Positions 15,187 to 23,069 of a stretch of DNA of 64,000 nucleotides are shown piece by piece. Source of the DNA: Nissabacter sp. SGAir0207. GTDB taxonomy: Bacteria; Pseudomonadota; Gammaproteobacteria; Enterobacterales; Enterobacteriaceae. The stretch spans positions 1 to 64,000 of the forward strand of contig NZ_CP028039.1 in assembly GCF_005491205.1 (NCBI RefSeq), in the 5' to 3' direction. How positions within the stretch are numbered: the stretch's first letter is position 1; each line of letters starts with the position of its first letter. Made by a program: the position numbers and the translations under genes. The notes under the pieces were generated by a model, which ran no database searches, had not been told where the DNA came from, and worked only from the letters and a program-made list of their open reading frames with translations.

Positions 15187-15450
15187 TTACTCGCCCCCTA
15201 CCGTTGCCCCTTTATTCAGCAACTGTCGAATAGCGATGTTGATGAGCGCGGCGCGTGATACTCCTTCGGTAGCGCTCCGGGCGTCAAGCTTCTCCAGCAC
15301 TTCCGGGTCGATGGTAAAGGTGATCTGTTGCTTCTTACCTTTCATCACGCCCTTCTTCTTCACCTCAACTCCATCAGGCGCTGAATTGATGAATTTCTCC
15401 TGCTCCACCTCAGAAGGGGTCGCTTTTTTAGGCAGCTTATTAATCGCCAT
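15187..15450 (-). CDS. Ribbon-helix-helix partition/regulatory protein
   Basis: The 87-residue protein has a disordered, charged N-terminus. A ribbon-helix-helix domain follows: QQITFTIDPEVLEKLDARSATEGVSRAALINIAIRQLL. It lies 32 bases downstream of parA, the arrangement of type Ib partition operons. In these the small RHH protein binds the centromere and represses the operon, as ParG does with ParF. TTAATATTAA palindromes upstream of both genes and in the 14.6-14.8 kb region are likely targets. Confidence 0.7.
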   Translation of the reverse strand: MAINKLPKKATPSEVEQEKFINSAPDGVEVKKKGVMKGKKQQITFTIDPEVLEKLDARSATEGVSRAALINIAIRQLLNKGATVGGE

Positions 15451-15460
15451 TTAATATCAC

Positions 15461-15475
15461 CTTAATATTAAAAAC
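15461..15475. promoter_or_regulatory. TTAATATTAA palindrome upstream of the RHH gene
   Basis: It lies in the 32-base gap between parA and the RHH gene, with a second partial copy at 15451. Confidence 0.4.
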
Positions 15476-15482
15476 CTGTATT

Positions 15483-16130
15483 TTAATCGTTAAACAATGC
15501 TTTTACCAATGCCTCAAGCTCTGCTGATGCTTTGGGGTCAATGGGCTTATATTCCTGTACACACATGCCACCGCCTGCGGCATTGGAGAACGCTTTGCGG
15601 CCGACGATGGGGGTGGATAAAAATGCCAGCTCGGTATAGTCGGTGATGATTTCAGCGGCTTCACGGTTGTCGATAGAGTGAGGGTTGGCATCGGCCGCGT
15701 TGATGATGGTGTAGGCAATGAGGTCATCGCGCATACTCCGAGCCTCTTTAATCAGCTCCGAGATGTCTTCAAGCGCCCAAACGTCAAAACTGCCGGGGCG
15801 GTAAGGAACAAGTAGGACGTCAGTCAGGATCAGCGCAGCCCTCAGAGCGGTGGAGTCGCGCCCGCCCGCATCAATGATGATGTCGTCATATTTCCCGCGC
15901 TGCTGGAGCAGCTGGGAGCGGAGGATAGAGCCATCTGGGTATGCCGCACAGGCGATGCCCGGCAAGTCCTCACGTTCTGCCCGGAAGCCTATCGCGGTTT
16001 GGGCTGTACCCTGACGGTCACCATCGATCAGCAACACATCCCGTCCCTGCTTTGCTCGCGCAGCTGCAATGTTGATAGCAAGTGTCGTTTTACCCACTCC
16101 ACCTTTGGTGTTACCCACGGTCAGTATCAT
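15483..16130 (-). CDS. parA: ParA-type partition ATPase (type Ib)
   Basis: I start the protein at MILTVGNTKGGVGKTT (16130), with AAGGA upstream. A 12-residue longer form is possible. It shows the deviant Walker A KGGVGKTT, a LLIDGDRQGT motif and DDIIIDAGGRDS Walker B. At 215 residues it has no N-terminal DNA-binding domain, so it is a type Ib ParA. P1 uses a larger type Ia ParA with ParB, so partition has been exchanged relative to P1. It would segregate the plasmid with the RHH partner. Palindromes at 16143 and 16244 suggest operon autoregulation. Confidence 0.85.
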   Translation of the reverse strand: MILTVGNTKGGVGKTTLAINIAAARAKQGRDVLLIDGDRQGTAQTAIGFRAEREDLPGIACAAYPDGSILRSQLLQQRGKYDDIIIDAGGRDSTALRAALILTDVLLVPYRPGSFDVWALEDISELIKEARSMRDDLIAYTIINAADANPHSIDNREAAEIITDYTELAFLSTPIVGRKAFSNAAGGGMCVQEYKPIDPKASAELEALVKALFND

Positions 16131-16142
16131 ATTAATTTCATC

Positions 16143-16258
16143 CTTTTTAATATTAAAAAACCTCAATCGACATCATCATGTTACCTCGCCCAGATGCGCT
16201 GTCAATAAACCAGAATACAGTGAAAGAGCATTATTAAACATTACTTTAATATTAAAAT
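16143..16258 (-). promoter_or_regulatory. parA operator region with two TTAATATTAA palindromes
   Basis: CTTTTTAATATTAAAAAACC (16143-16162) and ACTTTAATATTAAAAT (16243-16258) lie upstream of parA. Both share the core of the 14.6-14.8 kb palindromes. Confidence 0.5.
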
Positions 16259-16399
16259 AATGTTTTTTGATGGGGTTATGAGTAACAAGTAGAGAATTCT
16301 CAAGGAGTTGGACGTGAAGTGGTGAGAGAAGGTGACAGGCTAGTAATGCAGGTAGCTTTCGATGTGTGCTGGTGGGGCATTCAGCCGCTCGATGTGTTT

Positions 16400-16695
16400 A
16401 GGTATTTGGTAGCACGTATACATATGCGATCGAGGTCACATTATATTTACTTGCACGTATAAGGGGGGTGTGAACCTCGATAGAAGTTCAGAATGTATTT
16501 AGTTACACGTTAACAAGGCTACAATCTGTACTTTCACGTGTTTCTAAATACATTCGCATGAAGATATGGCTCAGGATTGCTCATAAATTAAGCTTTTCGA
16601 GGCCACCAAGATACAAGAACGTGTTACTAAATACATTTCATGAATGATTACGTGCTTGTAAATACCTTTTCGACGCCAACGTGCTACTAAATTCT
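16400..16695. repeat. Second iteron array beyond repA (incA-like)
   Basis: At least seven degenerate copies of the origin iteron lie here. Those on the + strand include ACGTGTTTCTAAATACAT (16539), ACGTGTTACTAAATACAT (near 16619), ACGTGCTTGTAAATACC (near 16650) and ACGTGCTACTAAATTC (near 16678). Inverted copies lie near 16404, 16445 and 16497. In P1 the incA iterons occupy the same place, downstream of repA, and set copy number by sequestering RepA. No protein gene is seen in 16131-16702. Confidence 0.75.
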
Positions 16696-16702
16696 TTTGG
16701 TC

Positions 16703-17590
16703 TTATTCGATGATATCTAAGGATTTTAACTTAGGATGACGCTCGAAAATGATAAACTGTATTTCTCTACCCTTCTTCGTCTCACTGTATGATAAATATC
16801 CAATTTTCTCTAAATCAGCCAGGGCACGGCGAATGATCTGATTTTGCACATTAACTGGGGATTCCATAGCTAATCTTTCACGTAACCTTTTCATTGATAT
16901 GAATAAAGTTCCGCTAGGCATACTCTCGAAGTAGATATAAAGGGATTGTGCAGCCTCTTTCTTCGCCAACTCAGCTAATGCCTTAAGCCCTAGCAACACT
17001 TTATGGTCATATCGATAAAGCTCCCATAACCGCTTGTCTCCAATGATTTCTACGGTATCGTTTTTGATGTCTAAAACAGCACTATGAACCAGGTGAGTGA
17101 TCATAGATTTCTGTCCATCTTTGGAGCTGAAGGCGAGTGTAAGGCTTGAGATATTGAATAGTGAGTCGTGTAAGCGAGTACGCAAGCGCGCTTTGATATC
17201 GACTGATTTGATACCACATAGCTTAGCAAACTCAACGAAAGGGAGGTTTATCTTTTCGCTTGAAAATCCATAAGTTGAGAATGCAGATATGATGCCTATC
17301 CATGTTTTGAAATCAGTAGACATATTCAATTTTGCACCTTGAATCTTGATGTTCGAATATCCCTCCTGGCGTGCAACTTCAAGGCTAGACAACTCTTCAG
17401 ATGCATCAATCTGAAAATCACGCTTTCCCTTGTTTTTTGGGGAAACAGGTGTGAATACGCTTAAGCGTAACAGTGCTACTGGTTGCACAGTCTTATGGCT
17501 ATTAGGTACTAGTTCATAAACTGTGCCAGACTCCTTCCTAACCACCGCAAATGGATTACCTAATTCGTTGTTTTCAGCGTTCTTTTCCAT
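16703..17590 (-). CDS. repA: RepA plasmid replication initiator, P1/RepFIB type
   Basis: The 295-residue protein belongs to the Rep_3 winged-helix initiators. TVQPVALLRLSVFTP (about 35-49), MSTDFKTWIGIISAFSTYG, LPFVEFAKLCG, LWELYRYDHKVLL, KKEAAQSLYIYFESMP and RRALADLEKIGYLSYSETKKGRE align by eye with P1 RepA. It binds iterons to open the origin, and its dimers repress its own gene. It is flanked by five iterons upstream and a second array downstream. A perfect DnaA box overlaps the start region. This is the basic plasmid-maintenance replicon, distinct from the lytic RepL. Confidence 0.92.
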   Translation of the reverse strand: MEKNAENNELGNPFAVVRKESGTVYELVPNSHKTVQPVALLRLSVFTPVSPKNKGKRDFQIDASEELSSLEVARQEGYSNIKIQGAKLNMSTDFKTWIGIISAFSTYGFSSEKINLPFVEFAKLCGIKSVDIKARLRTRLHDSLFNISSLTLAFSSKDGQKSMITHLVHSAVLDIKNDTVEIIGDKRLWELYRYDHKVLLGLKALAELAKKEAAQSLYIYFESMPSGTLFISMKRLRERLAMESPVNVQNQIIRRALADLEKIGYLSYSETKKGREIQFIIFERHPKLKSLDIIE

Positions 17591-17727
17591 TTATCCACAC
17601 CTATGATGAGAATTTAGCATTCAACGTGTAAGTAAATACATATGGTACGTGAAAGTAAATACATTTTACGTGCAAGTAAATACTTAGATCGTGCAAGTAA
17701 ATACATTTTACGTGTAAGTAAATACAC
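17591..17727. repeat. Origin iterons (five copies) with DnaA box
   Basis: Copies of ACGTGNAAGTAAATACAT start at 17624, 17647, 17668, 17689 and 17710, a period of 21-23 bases or two helical turns. A perfect DnaA box TTATCCACA is at 17591-17599 beside the repA start. This is the incC-like RepA-binding array and probably includes the repA promoter. Confidence 0.88.
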
Positions 17728-17843
17728 AAAGTGCCTTTTTTATTATTAAAATCATATAGATACAAGCTAGGTGATCTTTATTGATCTTGTTTTGATCTTA
17801 ATTGAAATAAAAGAATTGATCTAACCAGTGGATAAGTGGATAA
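17728..17843. other. Core origin: AT-rich segment, GATC heptamers and DnaA boxes
   Basis: Four TGATCT(T/A) heptamers lie at 17772, 17782, 17793 and 17817. They resemble the Dam-methylated heptamers of P1 oriR where melting begins. Two overlapping DnaA boxes (AGTGGATAA at 17827 and 17835, minus-strand TTATCCACT) close the origin. Methylation state would couple initiation to Dam, and this element encodes its own Dam-like domain. Confidence 0.8.
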
Positions 17844-17897
17844 GTGCCTGATAGCGCTCAGAAGCGCCCTACATTGCATAGGGCGCGCGCTGACGGA

Positions 17898-18383
17898 TCA
17901 GCCGGTAAGCTTGCCGCCAAAGTCCTGATAGGCCTTCAGGAGGCGATTGAGGTCGTTCTCATGCTGGCCATAGCCGGCACCTGGCAGGCTTGCCCAGATA
18001 TTGGCGCACTTCTTGACAGCTGACGTGATACGGCCGGCTTCGATATCAGCCAGTGCCGATCGCTCCTTTAGGAGCTGAATGCACAGCAGATCCTGGCTGG
18101 CCGCACTGAAATCCTTCAGGCCGAGCTGCTTTTTGTAGGCTGGCCACCAGCGATAAAGCTGCTGGTAAGCACCTGACGCCGTGGAGCGCTGCCCATTGCG
18201 GTTGAAAACCTTCCCCGTTCTGCCACTGGCAAAGGGGTGATCGGTGTAGTCGGTGAATACCTCTGGCTTACCGTCGATGCCGGTCACAATGACATCATAG
18301 CCGCCGTTGGTGGTCAGGGGATGGTGAAGGGTGCCTTCAGAAAAGCGCAGCATCTTCATGAATGCTGTGAGGTTTGCAGTCAT
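17898..18383 (-). CDS. Endolysin, lambda R-type lytic transglycosylase
   Basis: The 161-residue protein matches lambda gpR throughout. MLRFSEGT carries the catalytic Glu, followed by GYDVIVTGIDGKPEVFTDYTDHP, STASGAYQQLYRWWPAYKKQLGLKDFS and SNIWASLPGAGYGQ-like text (CANIWASLPGAGYGQHE). It cleaves peptidoglycan between MurNAc and GlcNAc, leaving 1,6-anhydro ends. There is no signal or SAR helix, so it needs a canonical holin. P1 itself uses an unrelated T4-type SAR lysozyme, so the lysis gene has been swapped. It has its own late promoter at 18475-18495 and a hairpin at the mRNA 5' end. Confidence 0.92.
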   Translation of the reverse strand: MTANLTAFMKMLRFSEGTLHHPLTTNGGYDVIVTGIDGKPEVFTDYTDHPFASGRTGKVFNRNGQRSTASGAYQQLYRWWPAYKKQLGLKDFSAASQDLLCIQLLKERSALADIEAGRITSAVKKCANIWASLPGAGYGQHENDLNRLLKAYQDFGGKLTG

Positions 18384-18434
18384 ATTTACTCCAGATATAA
18401 CTTTTGGGATATTCGCTGGCGTAAATCCTCATGT

Positions 18435-18466
18435 AGCAACAAGGACTCTTTTCAGAGTCCTTTTCC
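18435..18466. terminator. Hairpin: + strand terminator, or 5' leader stem of endolysin mRNA
   Basis: AAGGACTC, TTTTCA, GAGTCCTT is followed by a T-rich run on the + strand only. For the minus-strand endolysin transcript it would lie at the very 5' end, as a leader stem-loop. Confidence 0.5.
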
Positions 18467-18474
18467 TTTTGCGC

Positions 18475-18495
18475 AGATTACCCAAAGTTACATCT
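18475..18495 (-). promoter_or_regulatory. Late-type promoter of the endolysin gene
   Basis: AGATGTAAC, six bases (TTTGGG), TAATCT on the minus strand. Confidence 0.65.
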
Positions 18496-18508
18496 GTGCC
18501 CGTGGGCT

Positions 18509-18838
18509 TTAGCAAACATCGCCCTCCTCAAGGCGCTGGCGGTGCTCTTCCTCCATCGACTCCAGCTCATCCACCCAATCCTGCGGCAAGCCAGCCACTG
18601 AGATCGCGCACATGTCCAGCGCGCGGATCAGCGCGAACGGCTGGGCGACATTGCCGCGTAATGGATAGATACCCTGTGCCCCTGCTTCAGCGGTCATTGT
18701 GATCATACCGACCATTGCGTCGATATCCTCAAAGGCAAAATCCCCAGACACATCGAACTGGCATGGCTCTGTCACCTCATCGCCATGAAACGCCAATACC
18801 CCATGCTGGGATCCGGTACTGATTTGAATCTCGATCAT
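18509..18838 (-). CDS. Hypothetical protein, 109 aa
   Basis: An acidic protein starting MIEIQISTGSQHGVLAFHGDEV overlaps the stop of the metalloprotease-like gene by 4 bases, so it is translated with it. It ends in a charged helix (WVDELESMEEEHRQRLEEGDVC). I do not recognise it. Its place at the end of the Dar-type operon suggests a partner or inhibitor of the upstream protein, which is inference only. Confidence 0.55.
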   Translation of the reverse strand: MIEIQISTGSQHGVLAFHGDEVTEPCQFDVSGDFAFEDIDAMVGMITMTAEAGAQGIYPLRGNVAQPFALIRALDMCAISVAGLPQDWVDELESMEEEHRQRLEEGDVC

Positions 18839-20430
18839 ATTCCATGTACCTCTTTCAAAATGCCGGCGGCGAACTCAAGCAGCCCGTCACCATTGACCAG
18901 GGAAACCGCCCCTGCCTGGCTACCCACCAGGTACTCAAAGGCGGTAGAAAACACTTCTGTTGCTCTGGCACCATGGACATCTTTTGCCCCATAGATCTTG
19001 CCAATGTAAGGCGATGCAAAATTATCGATAATTGCAGCCTCATCTTTGTCAAAATTAGCGCCAGCATAAAATTTTCTGAGTGATGCAATGGCAGTAGTCG
19101 AACCTCCTGCCCGCTCCGTCAGGAAGGCCAAAGCCAACTTGAGATAATCCGGATTGGAATACTCAAAGTGATGGCCGATCTCATGCCACAGGACACGCTT
19201 GCCGCCCGTAGGGTTGAGCGAGATGCTCTGCTTGGAACGGCTGGCATAAGAGCGTTTGCGATGCAGGTCTATTTGCTTAAGCGTCTTGATGCGTCCGCCT
19301 GCCAGCTTGAATGCTGCTGCCAGGTCACGGAGCATCGCTCCTTCCCCAGCTGCTGCATCATACTCAGACATCAACATTTTGCTGATTTTTATGCCATTCG
19401 CCCATTCCTCAGCAGCCTCATCGCTGACGGTATCCATGCTTTCCAGCTTCTGGCGCAGCTCCTCAATCACGGGGGTTACTTTGCTAAGTGAATAGCCCAT
19501 AAACTGTTTAAGCCACGACGATGCGGCGTAGGAAGCGTCGTATGAGTAATTGCGGCACCCATCTCTTCGCTGGGGGTTACCATAGCCAAAACGCCCCTGA
19601 ATGAGGGCATCTTTCACTACCCCCGCTTTATCCCCGAACATGTTCTTCAAGTTTAACCATTCGAGCGAATCACCATTGGCAGGATCCAGCATATTGACCA
19701 CATACTCTTTTGCAGCGCTGACCATGGCATCGGCGGGGCTATTCAAACCAGAAAGCAGCGCCACCCCATCCGCTTTTTTGGTTTGATACGCGGCATTGGC
19801 CTCGTCCTGGCTGACACTGGCCTGCTCTACAGGCGGAGCAAGTAGCGTAAAAATCCGCACCAGCTCACCATCAAGAAGATCCCCAACACGGTTTTTGAGC
19901 AAAGCAACTGATGAGCCTTTGAGGGAGCCGTTTGACTCCTGCATAAATTTGAGCACGCCCTTGAGGTTCTCAATGCTGTCGTCAATCTCTTGTGGTGTGG
20001 TCGCTGCCATTCGCGCTTCCACAGCAGGCCGCAGACGATAAGCAGCACCGTTGACGAAAAACATTTTCCAGGCTTTATCATCGGACAGGCTTAAACCAGG
20101 AACGCCGATGATGTCAGTGCAGCTGCGGACAAAGCCCCAAAATGATGCGCCTGTGCCGTCCGGTAACAGGGCTTTTTTTGCGGTGTTGTAACTGGTGCCC
20201 ATGGTAGCGGTGGCCAGCTTCAAAAAAGCATCAATTACTGCATCGCTTGGCGAGTCCTGCTGCACCAATGCCAGGAGCTTGGTTTCAATGAAATTCTGCT
20301 TGCCTCGGACGCCGGCGCTGCCCCAAAAGCTGCTGATGGCTTGGGCAACCTCAGAAGCGGAGTCACAGGCGTTGATAATGCTCAGGGTTTGCTTATTTGC
20401 CCTGGGCATTTTGAGGGTATTTTTTAACAT
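18835..20430 (-). CDS. Putative virion-associated zinc metalloprotease-like protein
   Basis: The 531-residue protein is mostly helical in its first 350 residues. It then contains GGKRVLWHEIGHHFEYSNPDYLKLALAFL, an HEXXH zincin site (HEIGH) with a possible third ligand further downstream in the EVFSTAFEYLV segment. It lies in the operon with DarA-like and Hdf-like internal head proteins, in the place where P1 has ddr genes. It may therefore be packaged and injected to act on host proteins. The HEXXH motif is seen; the fold and injection are inferred. Counter-defence, or processing of capsid proteins, are both possible roles. Confidence 0.6.
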   Translation of the reverse strand: MLKNTLKMPRANKQTLSIINACDSASEVAQAISSFWGSAGVRGKQNFIETKLLALVQQDSPSDAVIDAFLKLATATMGTSYNTAKKALLPDGTGASFWGFVRSCTDIIGVPGLSLSDDKAWKMFFVNGAAYRLRPAVEARMAATTPQEIDDSIENLKGVLKFMQESNGSLKGSSVALLKNRVGDLLDGELVRIFTLLAPPVEQASVSQDEANAAYQTKKADGVALLSGLNSPADAMVSAAKEYVVNMLDPANGDSLEWLNLKNMFGDKAGVVKDALIQGRFGYGNPQRRDGCRNYSYDASYAASSWLKQFMGYSLSKVTPVIEELRQKLESMDTVSDEAAEEWANGIKISKMLMSEYDAAAGEGAMLRDLAAAFKLAGGRIKTLKQIDLHRKRSYASRSKQSISLNPTGGKRVLWHEIGHHFEYSNPDYLKLALAFLTERAGGSTTAIASLRKFYAGANFDKDEAAIIDNFASPYIGKIYGAKDVHGARATEVFSTAFEYLVGSQAGAVSLVNGDGLLEFAAGILKEVHGI

Positions 20431-20481
20431 TTTTTCTGTTCCAGGGTGACCCGCCTCACCGGGCGCGGGTCACAATCGCCG

Positions 20482-20883
20482 TTAAGCCGCCTCAGCGGGT
20501 CGCTGTTGAATCCAAAGCACTGCCCCTGCCTTGATGTCATTTAACGTAATAAATGCGCCCTGGAAGGCCTCCAGCGCGTTTAACGTCGATATGAAGTCAT
20601 CAACCGGCTGCTGCTTAAAATCGCCAGCAAGGAAACGGGTCACAATCTCAGGTGCCCCCTGTTCCTCTTCAGGAGCTGTTGGCGCAGGGGCTGGTTCAGG
20701 TTTTGGCTCCGGCTCTGGCGTGGCTGCCGGTGTGCCAGCAGCCCCATAGCCAAGCTTCACCAGAACTTCATCAATCTGGTCATTCAGATCCAGCAGGTCG
20801 AGGCCTTTGGCCGTGGTCAGCTGCTCCAGTAACGCATCCAGCTCGTCATTGAGGTCGAGGCGCTCTAATGCCGTCAAAGCCAT
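20482..20883 (-). CDS. Hypothetical operon member with Pro/Glu linker
   Basis: The 133-residue protein is acidic. Its N-terminus LTALERLDLNDELDALLEQLTTAKGLDLLDLNDQIDEVLVKLG contains two similar helical repeats. A Pro/Glu/Ala-rich linker and a C-terminal domain (FISTLNALEAFQGAFITLNDIKAGAVLWIQQRP) follow. The linker resembles those of the preceding DarA-like protein, three bases away, so the two may act together. No enzymatic motif is visible. Confidence 0.55.
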   Translation of the reverse strand: MALTALERLDLNDELDALLEQLTTAKGLDLLDLNDQIDEVLVKLGYGAAGTPAATPEPEPKPEPAPAPTAPEEEQGAPEIVTRFLAGDFKQQPVDDFISTLNALEAFQGAFITLNDIKAGAVLWIQQRPAEAA

Positions 20884-20885
20884 GG

Positions 20886-23069
20886 TTAACCCCCCTGCCG
20901 CGCGACTGCGGCCAGCAGATCAGACAGGTGTTGCGCGGCAGCGTTTACCAGGTCTTCGTTTTCGTCATAGATGCCGGCATCGGTCAGGGCTGCAATAGCC
21001 TGGCGCACGGCGGCGCGCGCATTGCGGATCTCCACAATGTCAGCAGATTGCAAGCTGGCGATAGACTTCAGGTAGTCAATGGCCTGTTGTGCGGCTGAAT
21101 CTGCTTCTGGCTCTGGCTCCGGCGCGGGTTCAGGCTCGGGGACTGGTTCAGGTGCCGGAGCTGGCGCGGGTGCCGGCTCCGGTTCAGGTGTCGATGCTGC
21201 CCCACCACCTTCTGCCAGGGTCGGGAAGGGTTGGCCAAATGACACGGCATTGTGTACAGCAGCAACGTTGGATGCAGACGGATTCATGGCCAATTGGTGC
21301 GCCATCTCTCGCAAGGTATCATCGCTATAGTTGCGTGTTTCGCCCCAGGCAGCGACCAAATCACCCGCGTATCCGATCATCTCACCCAGCTTGTCGGCAC
21401 CCGTTAAGATGGCGGGGGTCGGCTCTGGCTCCGGCTCTGGGGCAGGTGTTGGCTGCGGGGCGGGAGGCGGATTGTCTTTCTTCACCTGCTTAAACAGATC
21501 AATAAATTTCTGGGTTGTTTTAGCGCCATAGCTTTGACGGACAGCCTGGAAACCACCGGCATCCTTCATGCTTTGCGGCAGATCATCGGCCTTCGGAGCA
21601 TTATTGTTCAGGTAGTCCAGATAGAAGAGGTTTTCATCGCCCTGATATGCCTTGATGAGAGGGATCAGATCATTCAGCAAGGCGGTGATGCTGGCTTGCG
21701 TCTGGACTTTCTGGAAGTCCACCAGCTCGTAATTAGCAACGTCGCTTTCGTCGAGCGGCGAGACATAAGCCACAGCCCCATGGCGGTAATTCGACGGGTC
21801 AAAATCCTTAGATTTCACAATGGCAAGGCTTGCAGCCTCCTCAGCTGTCGCAATAACCACAGGTTTCGGAGCTTGCGGAATTGCCCCCGGTCCAGCTGCG
21901 CGCGCGCGCAAACCATACCAGAACAATTTGCGCGGACCAGGATCGGTGTTGCCAGAGGAAGTGCCCATGCGCGCCTTAAGCGCCGGGATATCGCCCAGGT
22001 CAGATACCTGGCCTTTGTACATGATGAGGTCTTTCAGATCGCCTACGCTGATTGAGTCCAGACGGCTGGCAAGGTCAACCAGATCACCCGTGGAGATATT
22101 CTGGTTAAAAGCCCAGTTGGCAACATACGTGTCTTTGTAGTCGGATTTTGCCCGGATGGCATCGAGGGCGCTGGCGCGCGCCTGGCGCTCGGAAACTTGT
22201 GCCGCTGCATCGTCTTTTTTCTTCTGGGCAGCCGCCAATTCAGCCTGCAACTCCTCGTTTAGCTCTTCCTGCTGGTCAGCCTGATGGGTCAGCTGTTGCA
22301 GCTGCTGCGAGAGGTCATTGCTGGAAGCCTTCAGCTCGTCCCCCTGCTCCACCAGCGAGGCCTGTTGAGCTTCCAATTTGTCGCCCTCCTCCTGCACGTT
22401 GTCCAGCTCCGCCTTGAGCATTTTCTGCTTGGCCTGGGCGTGTTGGAACTTCGCGGTGTTTCGCTCAATCAGGTTTGATAGGGCATGAGTAACCTGCTTC
22501 AGGGAAATATCGCGGCCGTTGGAGGGGGAAACGGTATGGGTGACATCTTTCTTGTTCAGCAGGAACTGAAACGCAACCAGGGAGTCAGTGGCGGCAATGG
22601 TGCCGACATTGCCCGAAGGGCTGTGAAAGACCAGGGTCACCGTCTGACCATCCGAGAGCGGGATCACCGCCGGCATAACGGCCAGGCCTTGTACCTTGCG
22701 CACCCGGCCGATGTTCGCGCCACCGATAGACTGGCCGCCATCGTCAGTGTCGCCGTTGGTATCGTTGCCGGCCGTGATACCGGTGCCGTTAAGTCCCTGG
22801 TTCAGGGCGCGGACAAAGGCGCGCATCGTGCCGGAAAGGCGCGCCCGGGTCGAGGTCACCGCCTCAAACATGGCGCTGGCCTCAGCCATCACGGGGATGT
22901 CATAGAAATAAGTGGCCTCGATGTCTTCCAGGCTCACAGATTCCACCATGAAATGCTCGCCGTCGCCCTGATAAAGTGCAGCGATGGCGGCGGCCGGAAC
23001 GGGGCGGTTCACCACGTCCTGGCGGTTTTGCAGCACCATGCCGGTGCTCATGCGGATATCAGGCAGCAT
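20886..23069 (-). CDS. DarA-like internal head protein
   Basis: This 727-residue protein starts MLPDIRMSTGMVLQNRQDVVNRP. A globular N-terminal region is followed by a long coiled coil (about 210-310, Gln/Glu-rich with KAELDNVQEEGDKLEAQQASL). A second globular region is then broken by two Pro-Glu-Ala repeat linkers (PEPEPEPTP and PEPAPAPAPAPEP). Size, position in a late operon beside Hdf-like and metalloprotease-like genes, and lack of enzymatic motifs fit the Dar antirestriction proteins of P1. Those are packed in the head and protect DNA against type I restriction. I infer the name from context; residue-level homology needs a search. Confidence 0.5.
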   Translation of the reverse strand: MLPDIRMSTGMVLQNRQDVVNRPVPAAAIAALYQGDGEHFMVESVSLEDIEATYFYDIPVMAEASAMFEAVTSTRARLSGTMRAFVRALNQGLNGTGITAGNDTNGDTDDGGQSIGGANIGRVRKVQGLAVMPAVIPLSDGQTVTLVFHSPSGNVGTIAATDSLVAFQFLLNKKDVTHTVSPSNGRDISLKQVTHALSNLIERNTAKFQHAQAKQKMLKAELDNVQEEGDKLEAQQASLVEQGDELKASSNDLSQQLQQLTHQADQQEELNEELQAELAAAQKKKDDAAAQVSERQARASALDAIRAKSDYKDTYVANWAFNQNISTGDLVDLASRLDSISVGDLKDLIMYKGQVSDLGDIPALKARMGTSSGNTDPGPRKLFWYGLRARAAGPGAIPQAPKPVVIATAEEAASLAIVKSKDFDPSNYRHGAVAYVSPLDESDVANYELVDFQKVQTQASITALLNDLIPLIKAYQGDENLFYLDYLNNNAPKADDLPQSMKDAGGFQAVRQSYGAKTTQKFIDLFKQVKKDNPPPAPQPTPAPEPEPEPTPAILTGADKLGEMIGYAGDLVAAWGETRNYSDDTLREMAHQLAMNPSASNVAAVHNAVSFGQPFPTLAEGGGAASTPEPEPAPAPAPAPEPVPEPEPAPEPEPEADSAAQQAIDYLKSIASLQSADIVEIRNARAAVRQAIAALTDAGIYDENEDLVNAAAQHLSDLLAAVARQGG

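Noticed and set aside
17624..17727. Regular short repeats that could be taken for a CRISPR array
   Set aside because: The period is 21-23 bases with no unique spacers; they are replication iterons beside repA.
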